DNA of 64,000 bases from a virus: positions 81,043-145,042 of the IMG/VR virus record IMGVR_UViG_3300042484_001840. One strand, 5' to 3'. Each line of letters opens with the position of its first letter. The stretch's first letter is position 1. Made by a program: the position numbers and the translations under genes. Below are positions 50,574 through 59,788 of the stretch, in pieces. The notes under the pieces are model-generated. The model was not told where the DNA came from and did no database searches. It saw only the letters and a program-made list of their open reading frames with translations.

Positions 50574-52436
50574 TTATTTATTGAGTATAACATAGACATT
50601 TCCAGCACCACCAGTTCCAGTGCCACCAGTTCCTGCGCCAACAGAGGTGGTAATTTGAGAAAGTGTGGATGTTGATGGTGTAATGAATATTTTACCACCA
50701 GCGGGACCAGTATCTCCAATAGCGTATGTCGCCGTACTTGAAAAGGAACGCACGGGACGCACATAGTACGCGGTGGACTTGGCAAAGTCAAAAGTAAGGC
50801 TGCCGTCAAAATTCCAAAACGCCGCTTGGCTGGCGGAAAGTTCAGAAGAACTCCAATAGGGGCCAGACGAAAAACTTGTGTTTAAAGCAACTCTGTTGAT
50901 ATGCATCTGTTCTAGTTCATTATAGGACGGCAAAAACCAGTCCGATTGTCCGCCAGAAACTAATTCGCTACAATAAACAGCAGCCGATGATGATGCCAGA
51001 TTTCCTGACTGGGCAACAATATCTGCGGTGTTCTGTTCGCCTGTACCAATTGCTGTACCGTCAGCGCCACTAACTGACGCAATCTGGTTGCCTCCAGTAG
51101 CCCAAGTTCTACCAACTTGAACGCTAACAGGGGCAACCTCAAAATATTTAAATGGCTCTGTGACGACAATAATGGCACCGCCACCGCCATTATATCCAGC
51201 CTGACCAGTGCCCCCAGTTACCGCTGGGGCAGCCGCTCCACCCGCTCCGCCTGCTCCGCCTGCATATGAGGAATTTGTGTTGCAGATATGATTGGCGTGA
51301 GTGCTGTTGTGGGCGTTGCAGACACTATGGTGGGCATGATTTTGTTGGTGGAAGTGATGGTTGCTTTGTTGGTGGAAGTGATGGTTGCTTCGTTGGTGGA
51401 AGTGATGGTTGCTTTGTTGGTGAGCATGATTGACGCAGTGACTAGCATGTCCATGCTGGGTACAGTAAGAGTGATGGTGCCCGTCTCTTACATTCTCGTG
51501 GGCGTTGGTCCGAACCTCCTCGTGGGCGTTGGTCCGAACATTCTCGTGGGAGTTGGTCCGAACATGACCGTGAGTAACGCAGTTGGCAGTATTGGCAGGG
51601 GATGTGTGGTTATTGCACCCAGCAATAGTGCTAGTGCTGTTTGTTCCAGCATTGACAGTTAGGGTTGGGGCTGTTGCTCCCGTATTTCCAGCAGTACCAG
51701 GACTTCCCGTACTTCCCGCACTTCCAGAAGAGCCACTAAATCCAACTGCCGAAATCGTTCCAGTACCTGTGATGGTTTTAGCAATAATAACCGCTAATGC
51801 GCCACCATTACCACCTGTTCCGCCAGCCCCTCCAACTCCTGCTGTTGCGCCCGTTGCCGTACCAGAGTTGCCTGTATAGCCTTTTCCACCAGAAGCGCCC
51901 TCGGTATTGGCGTTGGGTGAGTATGCGCCTGCGCTTCCTGCTGTGCCTGCCTTGCCAGACCAAGTGTCAGCGTTGGTTAATGCCGCTGTTGTATTTCCAG
52001 TGCTTCCTGCTATACCAGCAGAGCCTCCACGAACCGACGCTAGTCCACCCACCTGAACAGGAGACGAATCTAAAACCAATCCATAGATATTTTCTGTGAC
52101 CCACGATGGGGCGGAGTTTGCTGATGACCCCGCGCCAATGCCACCTAAAACATTAGAAACATTTGACGATGTTGTTACCGCAAATATTGTTCCCGTGGTC
52201 GTCCCCGTATTTACGGAAATAGTCCCATTTAGGGTGAGGGTATTTTTGACAAATATTTTATATCCACTACAAGTTAATGTTACCCCGACATTAACTGTCA
52301 GGTTATTGTAATACTTATCCGATGTCAGGGTTGTATTTCCAGTAATAGTTACATCACCATCAGTGCCCTGACCATAAATAGCGTCATTGCCTGTTCGTTG
52401 AGTTGTTGATGAGCCGTAACTAAATAATCCACTCAT
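50574..52436 (-). CDS. His-rich, Gly-rich tail fibre with DUF1566-like tip, 620 aa
   Basis: ATG at 52436. The N-terminal module (YGQGTDGDVTITGNTTLTSD, then NLTVNVGVTLTCSGYKIFVK) is shared with the next gene. A Gly/Ala/Thr-rich shaft follows. About 100 residues (roughly 287-390) are His-rich: three VRTN[SA]HE[NE] repeats and four SNHHFHQ repeats. The HxH motifs resemble the iron-binding needle of T4 gp37. A DUF1566/lectin-like domain comes next (GGQSDWFLPSYNELEQM, then YWSSSE), then a Gly-rich end. It is a likely receptor-binding fibre. Confidence 0.85.
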   Translation of the reverse strand: MSGLFSYGSSTTQRTGNDAIYGQGTDGDVTITGNTTLTSDKYYNNLTVNVGVTLTCSGYKIFVKNTLTLNGTISVNTGTTTGTIFAVTTSSNVSNVLGGIGAGSSANSAPSWVTENIYGLVLDSSPVQVGGLASVRGGSAGIAGSTGNTTAALTNADTWSGKAGTAGSAGAYSPNANTEGASGGKGYTGNSGTATGATAGVGGAGGTGGNGGALAVIIAKTITGTGTISAVGFSGSSGSAGSTGSPGTAGNTGATAPTLTVNAGTNSTSTIAGCNNHTSPANTANCVTHGHVRTNSHENVRTNAHEEVRTNAHENVRDGHHHSYCTQHGHASHCVNHAHQQSNHHFHQRSNHHFHQQSNHHFHQQNHAHHSVCNAHNSTHANHICNTNSSYAGGAGGAGGAAAPAVTGGTGQAGYNGGGGAIIVVTEPFKYFEVAPVSVQVGRTWATGGNQIASVSGADGTAIGTGEQNTADIVAQSGNLASSSAAVYCSELVSGGQSDWFLPSYNELEQMHINRVALNTSFSSGPYWSSSELSASQAAFWNFDGSLTFDFAKSTAYYVRPVRSFSSTATYAIGDTGPAGGKIFITPSTSTLSQITTSVGAGTGGTGTGGAGNVYVILNK

Positions 52437-52438
52437 GG

Positions 52439-53155
52439 TTATACCAACTGAATATAGTTATATGTGCCAGGGTAAGCGCCATTAACGGAAGTGTAGACAT
52501 TTGCTGGCAAGGATGCTCCAGAGGAAATGACGATAATAACGCCTCCGCCACCCCCCCCTCCGCCTTCCGCAATAAAATTTGCTTTAGTTAAAGTATCAGC
52601 AGTACAGGCAATGTAACGAGCAGCACAAATAATCACTCCACCACCAAGTCCACCAGTTCCTCCAGCGCCACCTCGTAAATATGTGGGTCCACCACTGGCA
52701 GTTATTGAAAAACCACGAACAGCCTGATGAGGTTGTTTATAGTAATTAGCGCCACCTAGAGCACTTGTTGGTGCGGTTGCTGTTGCCGTGGAGCCGTTTC
52801 CACCAAGACTATGCGTAACAGAAACTGTCGCCGTGCCACCCTGTTGGATTGTTCCTGCCGTAGACCACCCCGTGCCATCAGCCCATCCAATACGCGATGC
52901 ATTACCAAGGGTTAATAGGTTTTGAACAAATATACGATAACCGTTAGGTTGGATTCTTACACTGTCACTAACAGACATGTTGTAACAATAAATGTCTCTA
53001 GTCAATGAGTACACACTAGAAGAAGGTGCCATACTTAAAATCGTCGTAGTGCCGTCAAAAACAACAGAACCATCGTCGCCAGTTCCATAAACAACATCTG
53101 GCGCGTCAAGGAATTGCGCCAATCCGTTTGAACCATATTTGACTACAGCAGGCAT
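52439..53155 (-). CDS. tail fibre protein, 238 aa
   Basis: ATG at 53155 overlaps the previous stop (TGATG). The N-terminal module (VVYGTGDDGSVVFDGTTTIL, then YNMSVSDSVRIQPNGYRIFV) matches that of the 50574 protein. The C-terminal part is Gly-rich (GGAGGTGGLGGGVI, then EGGGGGGGGVIIVIS). The two are probably duplicated fibre proteins that diverged at the tip. Confidence 0.75.
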   Translation of the reverse strand: MPAVVKYGSNGLAQFLDAPDVVYGTGDDGSVVFDGTTTILSMAPSSSVYSLTRDIYCYNMSVSDSVRIQPNGYRIFVQNLLTLGNASRIGWADGTGWSTAGTIQQGGTATVSVTHSLGGNGSTATATAPTSALGGANYYKQPHQAVRGFSITASGGPTYLRGGAGGTGGLGGGVIICAARYIACTADTLTKANFIAEGGGGGGGGVIIVISSGASLPANVYTSVNGAYPGTYNYIQLV

Positions 53156-53514
53156 CAGGTCTCCTCAATACCGACCACTGTCATATTAACAGATGTTGCA
53201 GAAGAACATAATGCCGTCAATTGGTCACTGTTTGTAGCGTTTGCTGTAGAGCCGTTGTTTGTCATAACCAAGGAACAGTTAAAGGAAATTGTCTCATTAG
53301 CCGCAATTGTCATTGCACTTAAAATATCGTGCGTAGCGGCTTCCGTGACATTTAATGGCTTGAGGCGAACTGTCACCGTCTTTGCTGCTGCCGTGGTATT
53401 TGTCAAAATAATTTGCTTGACGACTGTCGTTGTACTGATGGGGACAGTGTAGTACACGGCAGTTGAAGCCGTAAGTTGCGATGGTCCGACAAGTCTTTTC
53501 TGTGTTAAGGGCAT
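53155..53514 (-). CDS. phage virion-associated beta protein, 119 aa
   Basis: ATG at 53514 overlaps the fibre stop (TAATG). Sequence VKQIILTNTTAAAKTVTVRL, then TIAANETISFNCSLVMTNNG. This is a common small structural protein of aquatic phages that is beta-sandwich-like. Position between fibre genes suggests a fibre or baseplate part. Confidence 0.65.
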   Translation of the reverse strand: MPLTQKRLVGPSQLTASTAVYYTVPISTTTVVKQIILTNTTAAAKTVTVRLKPLNVTEAATHDILSAMTIAANETISFNCSLVMTNNGSTANATNSDQLTALCSSATSVNMTVVGIEET

Positions 53515-56500
53515 TACATAACCTCCATTATAAATCTCATTTCAGCATCACGCACATTCGTTGTCAAAGCAACAGTACCAGTAGCATTGGGTAAAGTAAT
53601 TGTTCTATCGGCAGTTGGGTCAGTAACGCTTAGGGTTGTTTCGTAAGTATTCGCAGTTGCGCCTTCAAAAATAACTGAACCTGTTAAGGCAATATTGCCG
53701 TCAACATCTAGTTTTTCAGCAGGGTCGTATTTGCCAATACCCACACGATGGTTAGTAGCATCAACTTTTAATGTTGTGGAACTTATCCCAGCCCCATCAA
53801 CTCTTAGGTCTCCTTCTAATACAAGACCAGTTGAGGTGTCATATAAAAGGTTTGCACTGCCTGCGGGATTGTTTGAACTATCTTTGTAAACGACCTGATA
53901 CGCATCACCAGCAACAGGACCTGTTGCACCTGAGGGTCCCTGCGCTCCAATTGCTCCCTGCGGACCCGTATCACCTTGAGGTCCAGTATTACCATTTGTG
54001 CCATTCATGCCAGGATAGCCCTCTGGACCTTGTGGTCCAGTTGCACCCGTTGGTCCTGCTGGGCCTTGCGCTCCCGTTGCTCCCTGAGGTCCAGTATCTC
54101 CCGTTGGACCAGCATCCCCCGTGGCACCTGTTGGTCCTACTGGACCCTGCGCTCCCGTTGCTCCCTGAGGTCCAGTATCTCCCGTAGCACCCGTAGGACC
54201 CGAAGGACCCTGCGCTCCCGTTGCCCCCTGAGGACCTTGCGCTCCAACATCGCCAGTACGAGCAAAAGTAATAATGATGCTCTCACTATTACTAAACGCC
54301 GTAGCAGAACCTGAAACATACGAACAGTCAACATCAAAGAAGCCTGTTTCTTCCGTGACAGCAGAAATGGTAAACAAAGCAAAATCTGATGAATCAGCCT
54401 TATTAGAAATACGGAAGTGACCCTTTATCGTACTTGTTGAGTCGTCAATAGTTCTTAGATATGACTGAATGTCAGTTGCGTTGACATCAACATCGTCAAT
54501 TTTTAGTTCTGAAGCAAGACTGATGTTTGCGTTGCTGAATTTAAGTTTTCCTGTACCAGGATCGGTATGTGCTGTATCGGTATCAAATACATATTCAAAT
54601 GTGATTCCGCCAAAGTTGCCTTGGGCACCTTGTGGTCCTGTTGCGCCTTGGCTTCCTGTCGCGCCTTGAGCGCCCACATCACCTTGCGGACCCTGAGGAC
54701 CCGTAGAACCTTGTGCGCCAGTGGCTCCTTGCGAGCCAGTTGCACCTTGGCTTCCAGTTGCGCCTTGCGGTCCGACATCACCTTGTGGACCAGTCGCGCC
54801 CTGAGCGCCTGTAGCACCTTGTGGTCCAGTCGCCCCCTGTGCGCCTTGAGGTCCAGCATCACCTTGCGGTCCTGTCGCTCCCTGACTTCCAGTAGCACCC
54901 TGCGCTCCCGTAGCGCCCTGTGGACCTTGCACGCCCTGTGGACCCGTCGCCCCCTGAGCACCAGTGGCTCCTTGCGAACCAGTCGCACCCTGAGGACCAG
55001 ACTCCCCCTGAGGTCCTTGTGAGCCAGTTGCGCCCTGAGGTCCAGTTGAACCTTGCGCACCTGTAGCCCCCTGAGCGCCAGTTGCACCCTGAGGTCCTTC
55101 AGGTCCCTGACTGCCAGTAGCGCCCTGTGCTCCAGTACTACCCTGAGGTCCTGTCGCTCCTTGGGCACCCTGACTACCCGTTGAACCCTGTGGTCCAGTA
55201 CTGCCTTGCGGACCTTGGGCACCCTGTGCGCCCATTTCTGCAATAAGAGTCCAGAATGTTCCTTCTACGGGCGTATCGCCAGTGTTGCCCCCATTTGCAT
55301 TAATGCGGTACCAAGTCTCGCCGTTATATGTGGCAACATCACCAATCGCATAAGAAGATCCAATATTGTACGCACCAGTAAAATTCCATAAGGCGTTAGC
55401 CCCCTGTGGTCCCTGAGCGCCCTGCGGACCAGTACTGCCCTGTGGACCCGTACTTCCTTGAGGACCCTGCGAACCCGTAGCACCCTGACTACCAGTTACT
55501 CCTTGAGCGCCCGTACTACCCTGCGGACCAACATCACCTTGAGGACCAGTCGCACCCTGACTACCCGTCGCACCTTGCGCTCCAGTTGCTCCCTGAGGAC
55601 CTTGCGCTCCTTGAGCGCCTTGAGGACCGACAGCAGTGGTAGGAACAAACTTGGTGCCATTAAAAACTAGGGCTTGAGCACTTGTTGCGCCAGTCGGGTC
55701 AATCTCAATACTGTCAACGGTCAAGGTACTTGAAGACAATGCTCCAGTAACTGTAAGTGATGTTGCATTTCGTGAGCCGTCTGCAAGAAGGTACTGAGTA
55801 TGGTCGTCGTCGCTAAGACCAGTGAGAGAACCGTGGTCAGATACTGGCTCTGTTGGTACGCCACCACCAGAAACAATAGAGCGCACATCCGTTACAGCAA
55901 CAAACGCTGCACTTGGCGTATTTTCAAATGAATTTTTACACTCATAAATAATTTTATAAAGAGGTCTAAATTCAACAATAGGGAACCCAGCCAAGTCTAG
56001 GTCACTATAAATAGCCGCTTCAGCAGCGCTCTTTTGACCATAACTATTTTGACCAAGAATTGAAATTACTGGATAGTTAAGATTGTTAGTAGCAATGATG
56101 AATGACACACCAAAATAGTTGTTTTGAACATCAACGGTAGACCATGTACCAGCAGTATTTAAGTTATACCGAGGGCGAGATGTACCCTGCTTTAACGGGA
56201 ATTGTGTTGGCGCATCATGTTTCCAATGCGCATTAGTGCGATAAAAAACAGGGATTTCAGCAATACCTTGAAGAACTTGTTCCCAAGTATTTGCTGTAGG
56301 TGTATTTGAATGTGTGATGTCAACTTGTAAATCTTCATCAAAGAAAGTTCCGTCAGCGATATCTAGTTGAGCGTGAGAATCTAGCGAACCATTACCATCA
56401 AGAATATAGTTGTTCGCGCCAAATCCGTTGGCGATAGCCGCGCCACGAGTTCTGTGAAGATACTCGTGTGTTTGCCAGTCAAGAACAATGCCGTGGCGTT

Positions 56501-57131
56501 CATCAGCAAAGAAGTATGCTTTGTTGTCTACTTCATTCCAGTAAATATATGCGGTAGGGGTGTCGTTTTCCCAATCAAAATATGATGTGCGATACGAAAG
56601 AACACCAGTATTGCTGTAATAAATATAGTAAAGACCACTCGTGTCAGGAATGTCAACAGTTTCCGTAGTTGTTTTCGTATATTTGACACCCTTGCACCAG
56701 ACTTCAAATGATGCTGAAACTGGGGAGATTGAGAATCGTCGGTTGCCTTCATCAAAAGCAATAGTGCTTTGCGACTTATCAGTATGACCAATTGGTTCTC
56801 CACCAGGAAGATTGACTGGGGCAGTACCTGGAGCGAACTTAGTACCGTTATAAACAAGCGTGTTGCCTGTAGCCGCACCAGTTGTATCTACTTCAATACT
56901 GTCAACATAAAGCGTAGGAACTTTAAGGGTGTCGTCAGTCTTTAAAACATTGGCAGAGTCACGATAAATGTTGGTATCAACAGCATCAGTTCCATTACCC
57001 CACGAAATTTTTCCGCCAGCATCAATACTGAGGCGAGGATTAGCATCACCATTAACGCCAACATCTATGGCGGTGTCTGCTGCTGTACTAAAAAATCGTG
57101 CGCGGATAGCCGCGAAAAACTTGTTTGCCAT
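53514..57131 (-). CDS. collagen-like tail fibre, 1205 aa
   Basis: ATG at 57131. The N-terminal 480 residues are a baseplate-binding and shaft region with a fibre-type repeat ([20 protein letters not shown] and a near copy at the start). Three blocks of Gly-X-Y collagen repeats (mainly GPQG, GAQG and GATG) follow, separated by two short folded domains. The C-terminal part ends with a [20 protein letters not shown] module. Such fibres form trimers. The collagen blocks give long near-identical DNA repeats (about 53930-55630). Confidence 0.9.
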   Translation of the reverse strand: MANKFFAAIRARFFSTAADTAIDVGVNGDANPRLSIDAGGKISWGNGTDAVDTNIYRDSANVLKTDDTLKVPTLYVDSIEVDTTGAATGNTLVYNGTKFAPGTAPVNLPGGEPIGHTDKSQSTIAFDEGNRRFSISPVSASFEVWCKGVKYTKTTTETVDIPDTSGLYYIYYSNTGVLSYRTSYFDWENDTPTAYIYWNEVDNKAYFFADERHGIVLDWQTHEYLHRTRGAAIANGFGANNYILDGNGSLDSHAQLDIADGTFFDEDLQVDITHSNTPTANTWEQVLQGIAEIPVFYRTNAHWKHDAPTQFPLKQGTSRPRYNLNTAGTWSTVDVQNNYFGVSFIIATNNLNYPVISILGQNSYGQKSAAEAAIYSDLDLAGFPIVEFRPLYKIIYECKNSFENTPSAAFVAVTDVRSIVSGGGVPTEPVSDHGSLTGLSDDDHTQYLLADGSRNATSLTVTGALSSSTLTVDSIEIDPTGATSAQALVFNGTKFVPTTAVGPQGAQGAQGPQGATGAQGATGSQGATGPQGDVGPQGSTGAQGVTGSQGATGSQGPQGSTGPQGSTGPQGAQGPQGANALWNFTGAYNIGSSYAIGDVATYNGETWYRINANGGNTGDTPVEGTFWTLIAEMGAQGAQGPQGSTGPQGSTGSQGAQGATGPQGSTGAQGATGSQGPEGPQGATGAQGATGAQGSTGPQGATGSQGPQGESGPQGATGSQGATGAQGATGPQGVQGPQGATGAQGATGSQGATGPQGDAGPQGAQGATGPQGATGAQGATGPQGDVGPQGATGSQGATGSQGATGAQGSTGPQGPQGDVGAQGATGSQGATGPQGAQGNFGGITFEYVFDTDTAHTDPGTGKLKFSNANISLASELKIDDVDVNATDIQSYLRTIDDSTSTIKGHFRISNKADSSDFALFTISAVTEETGFFDVDCSYVSGSATAFSNSESIIITFARTGDVGAQGPQGATGAQGPSGPTGATGDTGPQGATGAQGPVGPTGATGDAGPTGDTGPQGATGAQGPAGPTGATGPQGPEGYPGMNGTNGNTGPQGDTGPQGAIGAQGPSGATGPVAGDAYQVVYKDSSNNPAGSANLLYDTSTGLVLEGDLRVDGAGISSTTLKVDATNHRVGIGKYDPAEKLDVDGNIALTGSVIFEGATANTYETTLSVTDPTADRTITLPNATGTVALTTNVRDAEMRFIMEVM
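53930..55630. repeat. collagen-like coding repeats
   Basis: Iterated 9-bp units encoding Gly-X-Y in three blocks (about 53930-54250, 54610-55240 and 55400-55630). They are liable to recombination and assembly error. Confidence 0.8.
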
Positions 57132-57174
57132 TGAGCCTCAACTCAAAATAGGTGACCCCGCAAGGTCTATAATT

Positions 57175-58512
57175 TTAGCCTGTTACTACTACTCGGTAAG
57201 AAGAAGCACCAGGCGCGACACTGAAAGTAACTTGAACTCTGTTGACCGAGGACCGAACAACATCTGTAAAAACAGTGTCGTACGAGGCTGAGTCAAAAAC
57301 TTGAACTGTGACATCGCGCGTATTGAAGTTGTGGTCAATATCAAATGTTGTCGCAACGCCAGTTACTGTTTGCGAAGCAACACGAGCCAATGCTGGGGTG
57401 TTGGTTGTGCCTCCAGTGATGTCGCCAGCAAGGTTAGTTCGTGCGCCACCAGCAGTACCTGAGCCAGTACCACCATCTGCGACAGCAATATCAGTGCCGT
57501 TCCATGTACCAGTTGTGATGGTTCCAAGGGTTGTAATTGTTGCTTGACCAACATAGTTAGTTGAAATGTCAATTGCGTCAGACGAAACAGAAATACGGTT
57601 TTCTGTTCCGACGGCATCAATTTTGTTACCGTCTTTAGTTAAACCGTTTCCAGCAATACTTTGACCAGCAGATGAGAACTGAACGAAAGTGAGGTTGGTC
57701 GTATTGAGGGTGATAGTGCCGTCTGTTGTAAGAACCCAACCCGAGTCAGACCATGCTGTTCCTTGCTCAATAAAAACAAACAAGCCCGGCGTAACTTCAG
57801 ATGATGCGTTAGCGTCTGATGCTCGTGTTAAGACCCAAGGGTTTGAACCGTCACCAGCGTCAGTGACAGTGTAAATACCGTTATAGGGGGCATTGCTGGA
57901 AGTCTCATTTTTGACAAGGATACGAACACCCTCATCAACACCACGAGTCAATGTCGTTCCGTCAACAACTAGAGCGGCGTTTGCCGATGCTGTCAAAACA
58001 TTAGATAAGAATGTGTATCCAGACAAAACAGCGTTAGTTGCCAATTTTGCTGATTGCTTGACATCTAGACCCGAGCGAGCAGCATCAACATATGCTTTGT
58101 TGGCTGCGTCAAGATCATTTTCTGGTGCCGTTACCTGTAGGCGACCATTAGCATCTCGCACTGCCAAGGTTCCGTTTGTATTGGATGCTGTGGCATTATT
58201 TAATAGGGTGTAAAAAGCACTCGTTAAAAGACCAGCGTTGCTTCCGTCAGCAAGGTTGAGAGTGAGGGTGATTTCCCCCGCGTTGCTTTCGCCAACCGTC
58301 AGGGCGCTAGCGTAAGTTCCAGCGGATGTAACGCCATTGATAAGCGTTTCCCAAGCCGCACCTGTGTAGTATTTTACAGCATCGTCGCCCGTATGGTAAA
58401 ACATACGACCTTCAAATAGGTTGCTATCAGGATTAGCGCCAAGTTTTTCAAATGTACCATTTAGAATCTGATTGCTATTCAGATCTAAATTTGTAAGAAA
58501 TTTTGTTGCCAT
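57175..58512 (-). CDS. phage tail fibre protein, 445 aa
   Basis: ATG at 58512. The start ATKFLTNLDLNSNQILNGTF, then FEGRMFYHTGDDAVKYYTGA and WETL, is a standard phage tail-fibre N-terminus. The middle has DGVRILVKNE-type blocks (EGVRILVKNETSSNAPYNGI). The C-terminal end is RDVTVQVFDSASYDTVFTDV. Probably the proximal fibre that docks to the baseplate. Confidence 0.85.
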   Translation of the reverse strand: MATKFLTNLDLNSNQILNGTFEKLGANPDSNLFEGRMFYHTGDDAVKYYTGAAWETLINGVTSAGTYASALTVGESNAGEITLTLNLADGSNAGLLTSAFYTLLNNATASNTNGTLAVRDANGRLQVTAPENDLDAANKAYVDAARSGLDVKQSAKLATNAVLSGYTFLSNVLTASANAALVVDGTTLTRGVDEGVRILVKNETSSNAPYNGIYTVTDAGDGSNPWVLTRASDANASSEVTPGLFVFIEQGTAWSDSGWVLTTDGTITLNTTNLTFVQFSSAGQSIAGNGLTKDGNKIDAVGTENRISVSSDAIDISTNYVGQATITTLGTITTGTWNGTDIAVADGGTGSGTAGGARTNLAGDITGGTTNTPALARVASQTVTGVATTFDIDHNFNTRDVTVQVFDSASYDTVFTDVVRSSVNRVQVTFSVAPGASSYRVVVTG

Positions 58513-58524
58513 TGAATTTATCCT

Positions 58525-59010
58525 TTAGGTCAAATACGCATAGCCCGAAAAAGGCGCAGTAAAAGATACACGCACCTGAGATGTACTTATATATGATACT
58601 TCCCCAATAACCGTTGTAGATGCAGTATCAACCACAGTTACGCTTGGATACCCACCTAGGGTGTGATTAATGGTCCATGTGGAAGATGCTGATGCCTGAG
58701 TATGAACATGACGAGTTGTTGCACCGGGGATAAAAAATGGAGATGCAGGCCATCCTGACGATGTTTTTGGTCCCCATAATGAACTATTTGTAGTATTTAC
58801 ATATATTTCACCAACTCTGCCAATGTTGGAGGTCGGGTTTGTGGTTCCAGTGACAATTCCAAGACCCTTTGACCCCGAAATGCCAACTAACGAAACAAGG
58901 ACATTAGTAGTTTCCTCATTTACGGAAACAAGGTTGCGTAACTGGTCGGGGGCATTCTCAATATTTAGTTTTGTTACTTCTTGGACTACCGAGACATTGA
59001 CATCGGTCAT
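58525..59010 (-). CDS. tail fibre/adaptor protein, 161 aa
   Basis: ATG at 59010 overlaps the previous stop (ATGA). Sequence: helical start, GRVGEIYVNTTNSSLWGPKT, then a C-terminal beta domain (WTINHTLGGYPSVTVVDTAS, VRVSFTAPFSGYAYLT). The C-terminal domain recurs in phage fibres. It probably links to the neighbouring fibres. Confidence 0.75.
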   Translation of the reverse strand: MTDVNVSVVQEVTKLNIENAPDQLRNLVSVNEETTNVLVSLVGISGSKGLGIVTGTTNPTSNIGRVGEIYVNTTNSSLWGPKTSSGWPASPFFIPGATTRHVHTQASASSTWTINHTLGGYPSVTVVDTASTTVIGEVSYISTSQVRVSFTAPFSGYAYLT

Positions 59011-59354
59011 CTAGTGACCTCTAATTCAAGTTTTATTTTACCTTTTAAGATGCGAAACACTCTACTTTGTGCGTCAACGATCTCAATGTCGTACACGCCA
59101 TCCGAAGTCATCAGGGCAGTATCCGCGGCAAGGATAACTAAAGTAACTGTACCTTCATCGCCACCGAGTGTAATTCCACCATTTGCGGTGGTTAGTGATT
59201 TGACGATAGTAGAAGAGTCAATTTCTGTTCTAATTTGCATACGAGCGGTAAAGCCCGTCAAATCATATATTGAATCATCGGAATTAGTTATAGTTACAAC
59301 ACGCTCAAAATGAGCGCCCTGGTCAATTGTAAAGTTATAATTGCCAGCAAGCAC
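59007..59354 (-). CDS. phage baseplate/fibre-associated protein (DLTGFTARMQIR type), 115 aa
   Basis: The start is GTG at 59354 after TTTGGAGGTTTAGT. Sequence: FTIDQGAHFERVVTITN, IYDLTGFTARMQIR, then GDEGTVTLVILAADTALM and FRILKGKIKLELEVTR. This order is a widespread phage beta-sandwich protein that sits between baseplate and fibre genes. Confidence 0.8.
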   Translation of the reverse strand: MLAGNYNFTIDQGAHFERVVTITNSDDSIYDLTGFTARMQIRTEIDSSTIVKSLTTANGGITLGGDEGTVTLVILAADTALMTSDGVYDIEIVDAQSRVFRILKGKIKLELEVTR

Positions 59355-59426
59355 ACTAAACCTCCAAAACAATGGCTACAACTAATTCTAGCCCTAAATG
59401 TGACAGTTTTACAGCATATAAGCAAA

Positions 59427-59453
59427 CGGAGCGGTCAGGAGGGTACCGCTCCG
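59427..59453 (-). terminator. hairpin downstream of the 59477 gene
   Basis: CGGAGCGGT (59427-59435) pairs with ACCGCTCCG (59445-59453). It lies between the 59477 gene and the 59007 gene, so a new promoter or readthrough is needed for the downstream fibres. Confidence 0.7.
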
Positions 59454-59476
59454 TTGCTCTCCTTGTCGGGAGGACC

Positions 59477-59743
59477 TTATTCTTCGTCGGTATCTTCGTC
59501 TAGGTCATCATTATCGCTATAAAAGAATGATGCATCTAATTCTCTAGTCATCATAATTTCTCTGGCACAATCAAGCATTCCCGTACCAAGCCAAGTAGTC
59601 ATCCCATCGGATGTCCCAAGGTGAAGGTCGCGAGAATCATTATCAAGTACTTCGGCAATAATGATCCAGTTTGTGATCATTTGCTCTGGGAACGCCTCGG
59701 ATATTAGACCCTGTAGATCTTTATCATCGTAAGGATTTCCCAT
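59477..59743 (-). CDS. acidic phage protein, 88 aa
   Basis: ATG at 59743. A TAAAAT box lies 6 nt upstream, so the mRNA might be leaderless, but the -35 is weak. The product has LISEAFPEQMITNWIIIAEV, then GTSDGMTTWLGTGMLDCARE and an acidic end (NDDLDEDTDEE). Small acidic proteins of this type occur in actinophage structural regions; role unknown. Confidence 0.65.
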   Translation of the reverse strand: MGNPYDDKDLQGLISEAFPEQMITNWIIIAEVLDNDSRDLHLGTSDGMTTWLGTGMLDCAREIMMTRELDASFFYSDNDDLDEDTDEE

Positions 59744-59788
59744 TTATATATTTTAGCAGTCAAATGAGACTAAAGAATTAAACTAAAA

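Noticed and set aside
53771-55670. Long Leu/Arg/Thr-rich frames on both strands in the collagen region
   Set aside because: They are shadows of the Gly-X-Y repeats; periodic composition and lack of starts show they are not genes.
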